Shown here: positions 20,709 to 31,229 of the stretch, one piece after another
How the letters are laid out: each line of letters starts with the position of its first letter
How positions within the stretch are numbered: position 1 is the first letter of the stretch
Origin: Tetrapyrgos nigripes
Lineage: Eukaryota > Basidiomycota > Agaricomycetes > Agaricales > Campanellaceae
Direction of reading: 5' to 3'
DNA: 64,000 bases
NCBI GenBank assembly: GCA_013368315.1
Contig: JAACJM010000005.1
Coordinates: 992,001 to 1,056,000 of the forward strand
Position numbers and translations under genes: made by a program
The notes under the pieces: model-generated
Seen by the model: the letters and a program-made list of their open reading frames with translations, nothing else
Told to the model about the DNA's origin: nothing
Database searches by the model: none

Positions 20709-22581
20709 CTCCTGTAATATGCTGTACGAATTCTTAAATCTCAGTGGCCACTGTTTTATTGGAATATGAGCCCTCTCATTGTTCAAGAGAAATGAAAAAT
20801 GAAAACTGGCCGCAAAATTTGCGTAGTTACAAAGTTACGATTCTTCCAATAAGAACTTGGTCCATCAGACAGCAAAGGCTTCCTCCCCACCGAGATTCAC
20901 ACAGCATGATCAATCGCCGCTGGCGGGGGAGAAGTTGAATTCTTCAACTGGCGGAACACAGCTGAGAACTCAGTGAAACCAGAAAGCAACGCTAGAATCA
21001 CGGTTTTCGATGTAATTTTCATTATCTTGCGTTTAATTTTACTAGGGAAAGGTGCCACTGCTTCGCATGGCAAATTACGAGGTTCATTGATAAATCAAGG
21101 AGTAAAACGGTTTTCGTATGCAGTAAAAAAGTCTCTAATTAGAAAGAGCTCAGTGTCTAAATGTAGTGGAGATACGAGAAAAGTTTAAAGTGGTGCTATG
21201 TGTAGTACATACAAGAAGAACGAGAAAGACAGGCTCAGCCAAGCCATTAAAGAACCAAGCTGTTGAAAAGTTGAACAGTCATTATCAGTGAACGTTCATG
21301 CAATGGTAGGGAAGGGGAAAATCCTTGTATTGCTGAGCGAGGAGGACTGCCAGCCAGCCAATGAAATGAAATAATCAATGAGACACGTAAGATGCGTGAC
21401 AGTCACAGGTCACACACGTGGTGGAGTGAAAAAGATTGACGACGCAGAGAGGGTTACCAGTGCTCCCACCGTCTGAAAGTCAGCAAGGGTTCCACTGCAC
21501 TCGTGAGATGCCCATATACTAAGTTTGGTGGCCCTAGAACAACAAGAAAAGGATGGATTGCAGTTTTGTAGATTGGATGACATTTTTGGTTATTGGAAAA
21601 CATTTTGCAGGCCAGATTTTGAAGACGGTTGGATTAGCGGGTCTTGATGACATTTGACGTCTGGTAGTGGCATAGTTGAAGGAACAGAGAGGGGGAGAGG
21701 CTTGGAGGCATTAGGAACATACTAAAAAGACAAAAGAGAAATGAGGAAAGCGTTAGACATTGGACACATAATGAACAAGTACATATACCCACTTGGAAGG
21801 TACCGAAAAAAATATCAAGGGACAGGAGCCGAGTCCTTGACAAACATTGAGAAAAGATGTGTATTAGAAGCAACACATAGACCATGCAGATCAACTGTTT
21901 GGAAGGGATAAGGACAGAATGCGGGTCAGGACGCTTGAAGGAATATAGCAACTGCTCAGTGGGAGCTAACAGGATGACATGTCACACGAAGAAGATGGTC
22001 AAGGGGAGACAGAGATATGCACTTGTTGTGCAGCCAAAGCGTCTAACTTCCCTGTCACAGAGCTTTAAACGACGCCTTTAAATGACCTTGGATGGGTAGA
22101 GGTAGTAATAGTGATTTAGAGAGCGGGTCCTCATGACTTTTGATGGCTGCTGAAGGAAGGTAAACATGCCTGAAGCTTGTCGTGCTAGTTGGTGGGCGTG
22201 TGTCATTCACAACGACGAGAGAGGGCAGGAATGATGCATCAGCACCAGGTTTTGGTCATTTTGGAGCGCTGAGCGTGTGGCGTGTGAAACTTAGAACCCG
22301 TGGAAAAGTTTGCTACTCAATTGAGAAGTCGACATAACCCTCGTAATAGGTTTGGAGGTGTGAAGAAAAACGTTGTAGGAGGCTGAGAAGAGCCCTCGAG
22401 ATGGAGAGGCTGCAGCAAGTAGGCTGCGACGTTGAAGATGCTGACGCGTCGTCCTCGGGCTGGGTCTAGACCGATCGTTCGGTTGTCGGCATCGTAGAGA
22501 CCGGAAAAATTGCGATTGAATTGCAAAGACGACTTAAGTTAACTCAGCCTTAAAGGGCCTCTAAATCAACTTCGTGTACTT
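20709..22581. mobile_element. Family A repeat copy 2 (minus orientation) with two insertions
   Basis: Read on the minus strand, the repeat starts at about 22565 (GAGGCCCTTTAAGGCTGAG), only about 17 bp beyond the P450-3 stop codon. It matches copy 1 over 22085-22320, and again at 21045-21150 (GCATACGAAA, CCTCGTAATTTGCCATGCGA). Two blocks are extra relative to copy 1: 22338-22534 (described separately) and about 0.9 kb at roughly 21160-22075 in which I recognise nothing. The part 20709-21040 is the 3' flank of P450-2, with no feature I can name. Confidence 0.6.
22338..22534 (-). pseudogene. 197-bp insertion reading like the C-terminus of a pepsin-type aspartic protease
   Basis: Between two TAA triplets (22335-22337 and 22535-22537) lies a block absent from family A copy 1. 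On the minus strand it reads FNRNFSGLYDADNRTIGLDP, close in pattern to the last beta-strands of fungal pepsin-like proteases (FLRNFY.VFD..N.RIG.A type). It continues without stop for about 65 residues. The catalytic Asp regions are absent. It is probably a captured gene fragment; chance similarity is possible because the match is short. Confidence 0.4.
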
Positions 22582-25076
22582 CTAGATCCCCAGCACCTCC
22601 TTTGTCTGCGCCAAAACCTCAGTCACCTCTGGGAAACGCGGCGTGATCAAGCACTTGAAAGAAAACGGCCGTCTAAAGAAAGGTCGTGAATTGACTGTCG
22701 CACGAAAGCATTAACCTGCACTCACACAGCAATACCATTATTAATGGTGGCAGTATCAGAAAGATCAGGTTTAACAGGAACACCTTCCATGTCCTTTTCT
22801 GGAAATATGTTTCCCGCCCATAGGATGGTTGCAATGTTAATGAAAACCGAAGCATTCGCAACGTGTTTTCCAGGACAGGTTCTGCAAGAGATGATGTGAA
22901 GCGTAAGTTTCTACATTCAAATCCATCACTAACCTTCCACCGTAGCCCTAAATCAGAAAAACATGAGGAAATGAAGGGAACAGAATATGAGAAGGGAAAG
23001 GAAACATACGAAGGATATGTTTCCTAAATTGCGTTTAATCGTCAATCATTACAGAGCGGAACACAAGGCCACTTTTCACATACCCTCTGTCAAGGGAAAG
23101 GCCCAGGAGTTAGCTAGTATATCGAAGAAATTATCTCGTGACTTACGTTTTGTATCTGGAGGAGTAGGTGCTAGCTTGCCGTCAGGATCAAGATGTCGCT
23201 CAGGCCTGAATATTTCTGCATCAGGTCCCTGCAATGTCATCAGTGAGCGGGGAAGTGATTTGGCAACTTGAGCACCAGTATAGTACATACGTAGATGTCT
23301 TTGTCTCGATTCATCGCCCTTATAAGGGTACATCATAGGATGAGTGAGGATCGCAGAGGTGTGAGCTGGCTGAAAACATACCATATGTTTGGCATAATTA
23401 TTGTATTCTTCGGTATGTAATAACCCTCGTAGAAGTCATCCTGAGAGAAGAATCTTTCTGTATAGGTTCGCAGCTGCAAAAACGCAAGGATATACGTACC
23501 TCCGTCGATTGATGTGGTGCGCCTAAAGAAGTCACTTCTTAAGAGATCATGAGGTGAAAGTACGAAACTTACCGAGAGGTGCTATTGTCCTCCACCTCAT
23601 CACTTCGCGAGCAGTTGCTCGGATGTATGGTAGAACTTCTTGATCGCTGAATCGAGGCATTCGGGAGCGCCCAACAACGGAGTCAAGTTCCTCCTGGCAT
23701 TTTTGTTGGACCTCAGGATAAGCTAGCATAGCAAGAATGAACCATTCGAGGGTGATCGCAGACTGATGCGCCTTCAGTTTCGGCACTTTCCTCCTCCACA
23801 TGTGTAAAACTACTTACCGCGTCAGATCCGCCAGAGCTGGAAGAAAGTGAGGACATCAGCAAACAGGAGCAATATAACGTCAGGTAGCAAGGTACGTACT
23901 ACATGTTTGCCGAAAGCCATGCAATTTCTGTTTCAGATAGCTCGTATCGCTCTTGGCCTCGGATAACGTGGCTTGTAAAGCTGTTGGCATCTTCGTCTTC
24001 AATCTGAGCTCTGATCAGAATACTGGGCAGCTACTTCGAGACCGTAGACATACCATTCGATCTCTAACACCATCGTATAGACCCCTGAAGAGCTCCGTGT
24101 CGCGGCGAAACCACATCTGTGCGTCACTCTTCCACTTAGAAATGAAGGCGGGAAGATATTTCAACCAGGGAAAGTATTCGACGAGGTATGTTCCAGGGAA
24201 GGTGGCCTGCGTAAGCCTCAGCACAAATTCATTGATCCTCGCAATAGCTGGGTCATTGGCGGACTCGAGGGTTGGCAAGTTATACACTACAGATAGCGTA
24301 AGACTTTGGGCAGACCTGTATTAAACTTTCAGCATTCCTAAAGTAGTGGTTCTTATTTGCAGAGATAACATACCTTTTCAGTTCACTATCCCATTCTTGT
24401 GGTTTGGTTGACTGCAGCATGTTCCACACTAGTCGTAGAGCCTCACGTTCCTGAACGGGTTGGAAAGACGGAGCCATGGCTTTGTTGAGTACTTCGTTTC
24501 CTGCACGACGCATTCTTCTCCACCTGGAAAGAAGTCGAGAGTGGACGAGTCAGTTTTTTGCCTGGAAAGTCAACGTTGAGCAAACTTACAGATCGTTGTT
24601 CTGGAGGATACCAAGGAATTTACCACCTGTCAGGTATTCACCTGCGACTATTCAATCGATTAGAATCTTGGCTCTTTTCATGCAAAGGGTGAATTTAGTG
24701 CTTACCAATGAATCGAGGTCGGTTGTTGTAGATATGCGCCCTTTGGTCCAGAAGATCCGAGGCTGCTTTGTGCGAGTTCAAGATAAGAATGCCTTGACTG
24801 CCGACTGAGATATACACCAGAGGTCCTACATGGAGAAATTGTCAGTTCCTTAAGAAGAAGAAGGAAAGAGACAGGAATCAGTTAACTACCATACTTGTGC
24901 TTCCACTCGGTGAAAGGTAGCCACGCATCGAGCTTCAACTGCAGCAAGTTGCCTATGATTGGAAGTCCCCTGGGACCTGGAGGAAGCTTCCCTTTCCTGA
25001 GCTCCAACAATCTACGAGCAACGTAGACCGTGCATAAGCTGAGGAGAAGGCCGGGTATACTGAAGAGCGTTTTCAT
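22582..25076 (-). CDS. Cytochrome P450-3, 518 aa, 16 exons
   Basis: Model: complement(join(22582..22672, 22726..22881, 22934..22947, 23010..23023, 23147..23228, 23291..23318, 23382..23440, 23500..23522, 23573..23762, 23818..23836, 23900..24003, 24054..24315, 24374..24523, 24590..24647, 24706..24825, 24890..25076)), 1557 nt, no internal stop. Seen: signal-anchor (residues 4-20), hinge KLPPGPRGLPIIGN, C-helix NNDLWRRMRR, I-helix MYSGGSDASAITLEW, a K-helix segment ATAREVMRW, PERHLD, and the haem loop FGYGGRTCPGK assembled from two 14-nt exons. The ExxR appears as EVMR. The exon pattern with micro-exons resembles mushroom P450s often annotated as O-methylsterigmatocystin-oxidoreductase-like; no family is assigned. 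It is likely a further tailoring oxidase of the cluster. The stop lies about 17 bp from a transposon remnant, which may supply its 3' UTR. Confidence 0.9.
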
Positions 25077-25935
25077 GCTGGGGATGGGGTGGGGTTTGAC
25101 AGCTGGGCGTCGAAAGAGATGTAGGAGTTGTCCTTATTTTGACTCGAGTGGTGTCAGCGGGAAAGTGGTACGAATCCAAAGTTATCATACCGTAATGGGC
25201 TGTACCCTTGAATGTGACGAGTAATAGGAGGTCCGTGTAAAACCTAATATTTCCTTCGGGCAGACTGAAGAGATTGGACGACAAGTTTGCGATAGTCCCA
25301 AGAGGTTAGATCAGATCAAATGCTCGAGGTAGCTCTCGGGAATTCCTGTTTGTCTTCAATCCATCTACTTCGCGATGGTAGAACTATAAGCGCCATGAGA
25401 AGATAACATTTATCCCCGATTGGAGAGACGGGAGGGGAAGCGGAAGCCAATTCAATTCGGCGGGGTTACTCCCGGTCGATTGCGTTGTACTCAACTCGGG
25501 AGGACAGTGGGTGCGATCCGTGATGCACGAGGAACAAGTTCAATGATTTGCCTGAATGGTGATTTACTGAGTGCGGCAGCATCTAACAAGGCAACGCAAA
25601 AATATCGGATCAAATTGTGAACAGATACTTGCTGTTTTCGCGAGAATTAGTAAATAAAAATTCAAGCAAAGAAGACTAGCCACTAACGGCATACTCCTAG
25701 CATACAATATAGTACTACCCGCTACTCAATCTCGTAAGTGCCTCTTTTCGGGGGTTACGAACGGTTTCTGACTTGAAGTTATGTTTGGATAACGATCTGG
25801 AGTTCCTGTGTTGGCGGAAATAGTTGACTTAGAGGGAGCGGAGATGAAAGGAAACAATTACATACCGTACGCGGGGTCGATTGATTTTGGAGAAGACCAT
25901 GACGACATAATATGTGCTCCCGAGTCCCCTATATC
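25077..25935. other. Upstream region of P450-3
   Basis: No gene or recognisable repeat seen in these 0.86 kb. It contains the P450-3 promoter. Confidence 0.4.
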
Positions 25936-26789
25936 AGGACCCTGGATAATCGGTGACGAGGCTGGCTCCCGGTTTGGACAAAAAGTGGGGTCAAAAGGTC
26001 AAAATGCCGACCCTAGTTTGGACAAAAAATGCCCCGCTGCAGGCGGAAGCTGGACCCAGGTTTGGACAACAATTGGTCTCGAACAATAGGGCCTGGTGGT
26101 GGCTGAACTCCTCTGAACTCCATCTGTGACTGACCTTATTCCACATATGGATAATGGCTATTCTAGGGTTTCATTGTGTTTCATTCCTTCCGTGTCACAT
26201 CTTCTGAAAATTTGTCCGTGCTCTCTTACACCGCGGTTCAGCTTTCGACCAAATGCAGAACTGTCAATTCCGCAAAATCTCACCAGCGTTTAGCCAATTT
26301 CACGTTAAAGGATATATGCATCTTCTTCCGCAAAATTTCCTCACACTGTTCTCAACATGTCCAAGAAACAATGAATTATGGGTTGACATCTCTGCTGGTG
26401 ACCTCGAGACCTTCAAGATACTTCGAGAGAAGCACTTAGTGTTGGAAAAGGTCATGGCTGATTTCCGGGGTCACAAGAAAAGACGAGGTTGAGGAGGATA
26501 TAGAGATGGATCTGTTAAAAAAAAACTTAGATTCTGCTTGTAAAGTACACGCTATCTACTCGAATCTTTGCTAGATAGACTCAGAAATGCGCGGGACGCG
26601 CTTCGGAAAATTTTCTGGATTTTTTTTTTTTTCGATTTTTATAGGCCGGTACCCCAGTTCAGACAAAAACTGGACCTGGGAGAAGGTTTGGACAAATTTG
26701 TTGAGAATGGGGCCCAAAATGATTAGGACAAAAAGTAGCCAAAATGCCAAATTTTGGGGACGGCCTCGTCACCTATTATCCAGGGTCCT
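25936..26789. mobile_element. 854-bp TIR element beginning AGGACCCTGGATAAT
   Basis: The left end (AGGACCCTGGATAATCGGTG) and the inverted right end (AGGACCCTGGATAATAGGTG) match over about 27 bp (on to ACGAGGC) with one mismatch. Just inside both ends are repeated TTTGGACAAAAA-type strings (25974, 26017, 26061 and, inverted, near 26690-26730). The interior holds two overlapping short ORFs on the plus strand (26176-26439, 26253-26492) with no recognisable domain. The target duplication is unclear (ATATC occurs near both ends but not at equal distance). A non-autonomous DNA transposon is the likely identity. Confidence 0.65.
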
Positions 26790-27858
26790 CCCATATCTCT
26801 CTTCCCGTGGTTGCAGGAGAAGGACAGAATATGCATATAGGATGATATAGTTGATATGAAGTCACTGTATGGTCAATCCACTCAGATTTCCGCCAACCCC
26901 GTATCAGACAACCCTGGTGTTCCTTGAATTGAGTTTGCTTTGTGGATGTACGAGAGCAGTTCAGCTCGCACTGGACTCTTAACAGAATCTATCTGGGTTG
27001 ACCGGGTTATAACCGTCGGTCTGAACAAAGTCTAGACTCAGTCAATGCTGGTCTATATACAGTTAGCCGAAGGAATATTCCCCGTGTGGACCGGTATCGA
27101 CCGGCTAACCGAGTCCATAGTCCATACAGGATTTGACCGCTCACTGGTACAGTAAATTGAAAACCATAATTCTGAATATTTTTGGCGCTACATGGCGAGG
27201 TCATGCTGAGGATAGCTGTTATCCGGGAGACCAACCAAGCTAGCGGAGAATCTCGTTTGTCTAGGCATGCATTAAATAGTTCAGTAAGCTTGTCATTGTC
27301 CATTTCCATTATAAGATCTTTTCCGACGTTATCAATGCCTTTTGATGACGAGGTGGAGCTAACCCATAACTACTACCTGTTTTCAAAGGGGTTTCCCCAA
27401 ATACCCCTGGGTAATGGGGTTTCTGGGGTTTCTCAATAGAATTATCCAATGGAATCGACTCGCACCGACCCGGTGACACTAACTCGACACTGAACTCAAC
27501 AACAACTCAGTACTTCTTTTGTGATGCGTAATCGTGTCTGGTTCAGCGTCTCCGCCAGGTTCGGATCTGTCAGCTTGACTGGTTCAACTCTGGTTCGACT
27601 CTCTCAATCATGATGTAACAATTGTTTATCAAACCCAAGGTCGGGCATTTGTGTAAGTAATATAATACTTTTATTCTTGGTTCTTTCGGTTGGGGTTAAG
27701 CCTAAAGAATCGCCTGATCTTATTCCCTTCTTTCAACCTGCTCAATTTGTGCTATAGGGTACCAAGCAGTCTTACAAATACATTTACACAAGAAAGAAAG
27801 TAGACTCCACCCTTGCTCAAACCCCAGTGACTTGCGTTGACCACAAAAAAGGGCCGAA
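26790..27858. other. Intergenic region before P450-4
   Basis: No gene seen. A short G-rich, near-repeated stretch at about 27385-27435 (GGGGTTTCCCC...GGGGTTTCTGGGGTTTCTC) is the only structure noted. Confidence 0.35.
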
Positions 27859-29861
27859 ATGTCAAATCTCTCGACGTACTCTGCATATCTCCTATCAGCT
27901 TTCCTCCTCTTTCGATTCATCAGGGCGTATCTTGGCAATCGAAATTCACCATTGCGGAAGATACCAACGATTGGCTACTCGTCGCCTCTCTTATCCTACA
28001 TAAGTGCCTTCAGGTTCTTCACGCACAGTCAGCGGATGATCCATGAAGGATACACCAAGGTATGTGACAGGTTCATGTTGCAATGCGCTAGAGCCCTTGG
28101 GCTGATAAGGACTTCAGTACAAGGGACATGCCTTCAAGATTCCTATGGTGAATGGCTGGCATGTCATAGTCAGCGGACTCAAGTTGATAGAAGAGATTAA
28201 ATCTGCTTCGGACGAATATATGTCCCTTAGATTTGCTGCGGACAATGTAGGCATTATGTATCATTTTACTCACGTTCAACCTTGCTCATTGCCATATCAG
28301 TTTCTTCAAGCATACTGGCAGCTCGGGGACTATAGACACGAGCCTGACTTCTATCTCATCAACGCCGTACGGAACAAAGTTACCAGAGACATAGCCCCTA
28401 GCTTTGAAGACGTTCAAGACGAGATTCAGGCCGCTTTCTCGGATGAAATCCACATCAAAGGAGAGGGTGAGTTTTTAGGCTCTTGTGCACCCTATATCGA
28501 TCCCTAATTCCCTTGAAGAATGGGTACCGGTTCGAGTCAACAAAACCAGCATACGAGTTATATCAAGAACCAGTAATCGACTTTTTGTCGGGCTTCCTCT
28601 TTGCCGAGACTCCAACTACAGAGACTTGAACATTGAGTTTACCGTTGACATTATGATCGGTTTAAGCATTCTTCAACTCTTTCCTGATATCATGAAACCG
28701 GACGTTCACTTATTTTCATGCAAATGCAGACCCACATTGAACCCAGACTCCAGGCTTGTCACCATGCTAATCTCGAAAGTTCCTCGACAGATGCGTCGTG
28801 CAACAAGGCTTCTCAGACCAGTCATCGAAGACCGCCTCGAGAAAGACGCAGAATATGGGAAAGATTGGCCTGGAATGCCTGTAAGTTTACGGTTCTAGAG
28901 ATCTTTCTCATACTAACGGTACCTTGTCTCAGACGGATTTGATCTCCTGGCTCATTGATGCCACCCCTGCTTCCAAGAGGACCGTAGAAAACATCTCTCT
29001 TCAAATCCTCATTATCAACTTCGGCGCCATCCATACCACTTCAATAGTAAGCTCCAAACCAGACAAGCGAGAAGGTACATCAGTGCTGATCTTTTGTTAT
29101 CTATAAGGCATTTACTAGTGCAATGTATTGCCTCGCCTGCCATCCCGAGCTTCATGAACCGCTTCGGGAGGAGATACAGACCGTCATTGAGAAGGAAGGC
29201 TGGTCGAAGTCTGCTATATAGTGTTCTCAAGGAGGCTTCGAGGCTTGGTGGCCACACTCCCAGTAAGTGAAAGAATTAGCATTTTGCCACTTTCAATGTC
29301 TGACTTTTACGACAACATAGCTGCCATGAATCGTCTCGTTCTGAAGGACTTTACTTTCTCAGATGGAACTACCATATCCGCCGGAACGTTCGTTTCGGCA
29401 GCTGCGAATGCTACCCACAACGACGAGGTTAGTGTTTTCAAGTTTTTCACATGCATGGAATAGATTCTATCTGATGGTCTCATCTCTAGAGTATCTATCC
29501 AGATGCACATCAGTACCGTGGTTTCAGATTTGCCGAAATGAAGTCTGAAAATGGCGGGGTAGTGGGACAGAGCATGATTAAAACAACAGATAAATACATG
29601 CTATTTGGTCATGGAAAACATGCATGGTAATTGTGCTTTTGTATCATTCATTGGTGAGGAGGATAATCCGACTGATTTTCTCTTCAGCCCCGGCCGATTC
29701 TTTGCTGTCAACGAACTTAAGACAATGCTTGCTCATTGCCTCTTGAACTACGACTTCAAATTTGCCGATAGGCGTACAGAGCCACCCCTCCAACCTGGAT
29801 AGCAATATCGATTATTCCCGATCAACAGGGGGAGGTCATGTTCCGTGCGAGAAGGAAGTAG
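27859..29861 (+). pseudogene. Cytochrome P450-4, broken paralogue of P450-1
   Basis: It follows P450-1 exon by exon from MSNLSTYSAYLL (27859) through FKIPMVNGWHVIVSG, the I-helix NFGAIHTTS, EASR (ExxR), and the haem loop FGHGKHACPGRFF to RARRK near 29859. Three lesions relative to P450-1: (1) the donor after KP is GG instead of GT at 28700-28701, so the 54-nt intron may be retained (frame stays open, 18 extra residues); (2) about 20 bp are missing at 29219, giving an in-frame TAG (29219-29221) and a frameshift in the segment before the K-helix; (3) a second frameshift near 29790-29799 gives a stop at 29800-29802 in place of the last about 20 residues. The haem-binding exons survive but a working enzyme is unlikely. 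Recent duplication and decay of a cluster gene is the simplest reading. Confidence 0.85.
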
Positions 29862-31229
29862 AGAAGGTATGGAATATTTGGATAAGTCTGCGTCGTAGAA
29901 TACGATAAGAACCCGAATGGTTCTGTACAATGAGACAAAACTCGCAAATTAAATTATGTTTGAATGAGTTACGAGGTTTTAAGGGACTCATTGTTAGAAC
30001 CTGACGTTCCAGCGTGTGGCTAAGCAGTCGGCAAATTCCATACTGTGCCGATGCTTACGCCGTTCCCTTATTTTGGGCCTCGTCATCGTGCCACGCGCAG
30101 CGATGGCCCACATCTCCCGCGTTCTTTGTGAATGTAGCAAATCATACATTGGAGGTAGACGTAGCTCAAACACTGTCAGCTGTGGCCAGGATTTGAAGAT
30201 GGCAGGAGGTCGTGGATTCTCGTGTATCATTAAAGGTTGATGTCTGGTAGCTCTCTTTTCAAAGTTTGGAGTCATAGATGTACAAAATTTATACGAGTAT
30301 GAAGGCTTTTTGGGCCACCGCTTCGCGTGGCAATAACGAGTGCCTTATTTACAGCTATTTCAAGGTGAAGGGGGAGTGGGAGAGGGTGCAGGAACGGTGA
30401 AGTAGACATTATTTCTGATGACGAAATGTTATACCATTATAAATAGGGTAGAAGACGCATGACAAGCTGTAGAAAGCAGTTCGAAAGCCGATCAAGACAT
30501 TCTCAGATGCACCAAAGCGGCAGGTAGTTAGTCATATTTTTTTTCTGAATAGGGTACAATGACTAGATGGACGTATCGAGCATAAGAACCTCTCCTCAAG
30601 CGGTGTTGCTCTGTTTAGACCGGAACACACTAAAACAAGACAGCAGTTGCACGTTTGGAGAACTAGGAGGAGGATGTGACTCTTTTTCTCCTAAGCCACG
30701 GCAAGGAGTCGGAAATAGACGTGCGGGGAAAATCGGGAACACTTAAACATAGCCACAAGCAGAAACGTAAAGAACTCAGCCTCATTCTTCGTTCTCGTAA
30801 ACTTAGGGCCCGACCCAATTTTTTCAGGCGCGTCTAGATTTCAACATTTTATAAATGTTGAACACCATTTCCAATTTCCTTTGATCGTTCCCTTTTAGGC
30901 CAAATATTTGCTGTTGCTTGGCTGTACCTTTGCCGGCTTGCCGCTGGCATGGCACATCTTTCATTTTTCACTACCCTCGCGTCACTAGTTCCACCAAGGT
31001 GGCCGCCGATTTGCCCTGCAGCATCTCTGCGCCAGTTCCAGGTGATGCTTTGTTCTTCTCATCCATGTTTGTGGCTTTACTAAGGATTCGAGGGTGGAGC
31101 GGATGACGTCTATGAAACGGGAATATGGAAGCCGTCGCTCCGCTTCGGCTGGGTCACTTGTACTAGTATAAATAACTGCAATAATAACCTAAAAAGACAT
31201 AAAGGAATGGCGTGCACATCAATCTATCC
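29862..31229. other. Intergenic region with a GTTACGAGG...CTCGTAA repeat
   Basis: No gene supported. GAGTTACGAGGTTTTAAGGG at 29966 and CTCGTAA at about 30796 are oriented as the inverted ends of a family A-like element of about 830 bp. Inside, at 30320, CGCTTCGCGTGGCAATAACGA recalls the GCTTCGCATGGCAAATTACGA of family A, and 30745-30800 is a copy of the CATAGCCACAAGCAGAAA repeat. From 30800 to 31229 nothing is recognised. Confidence 0.45.
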
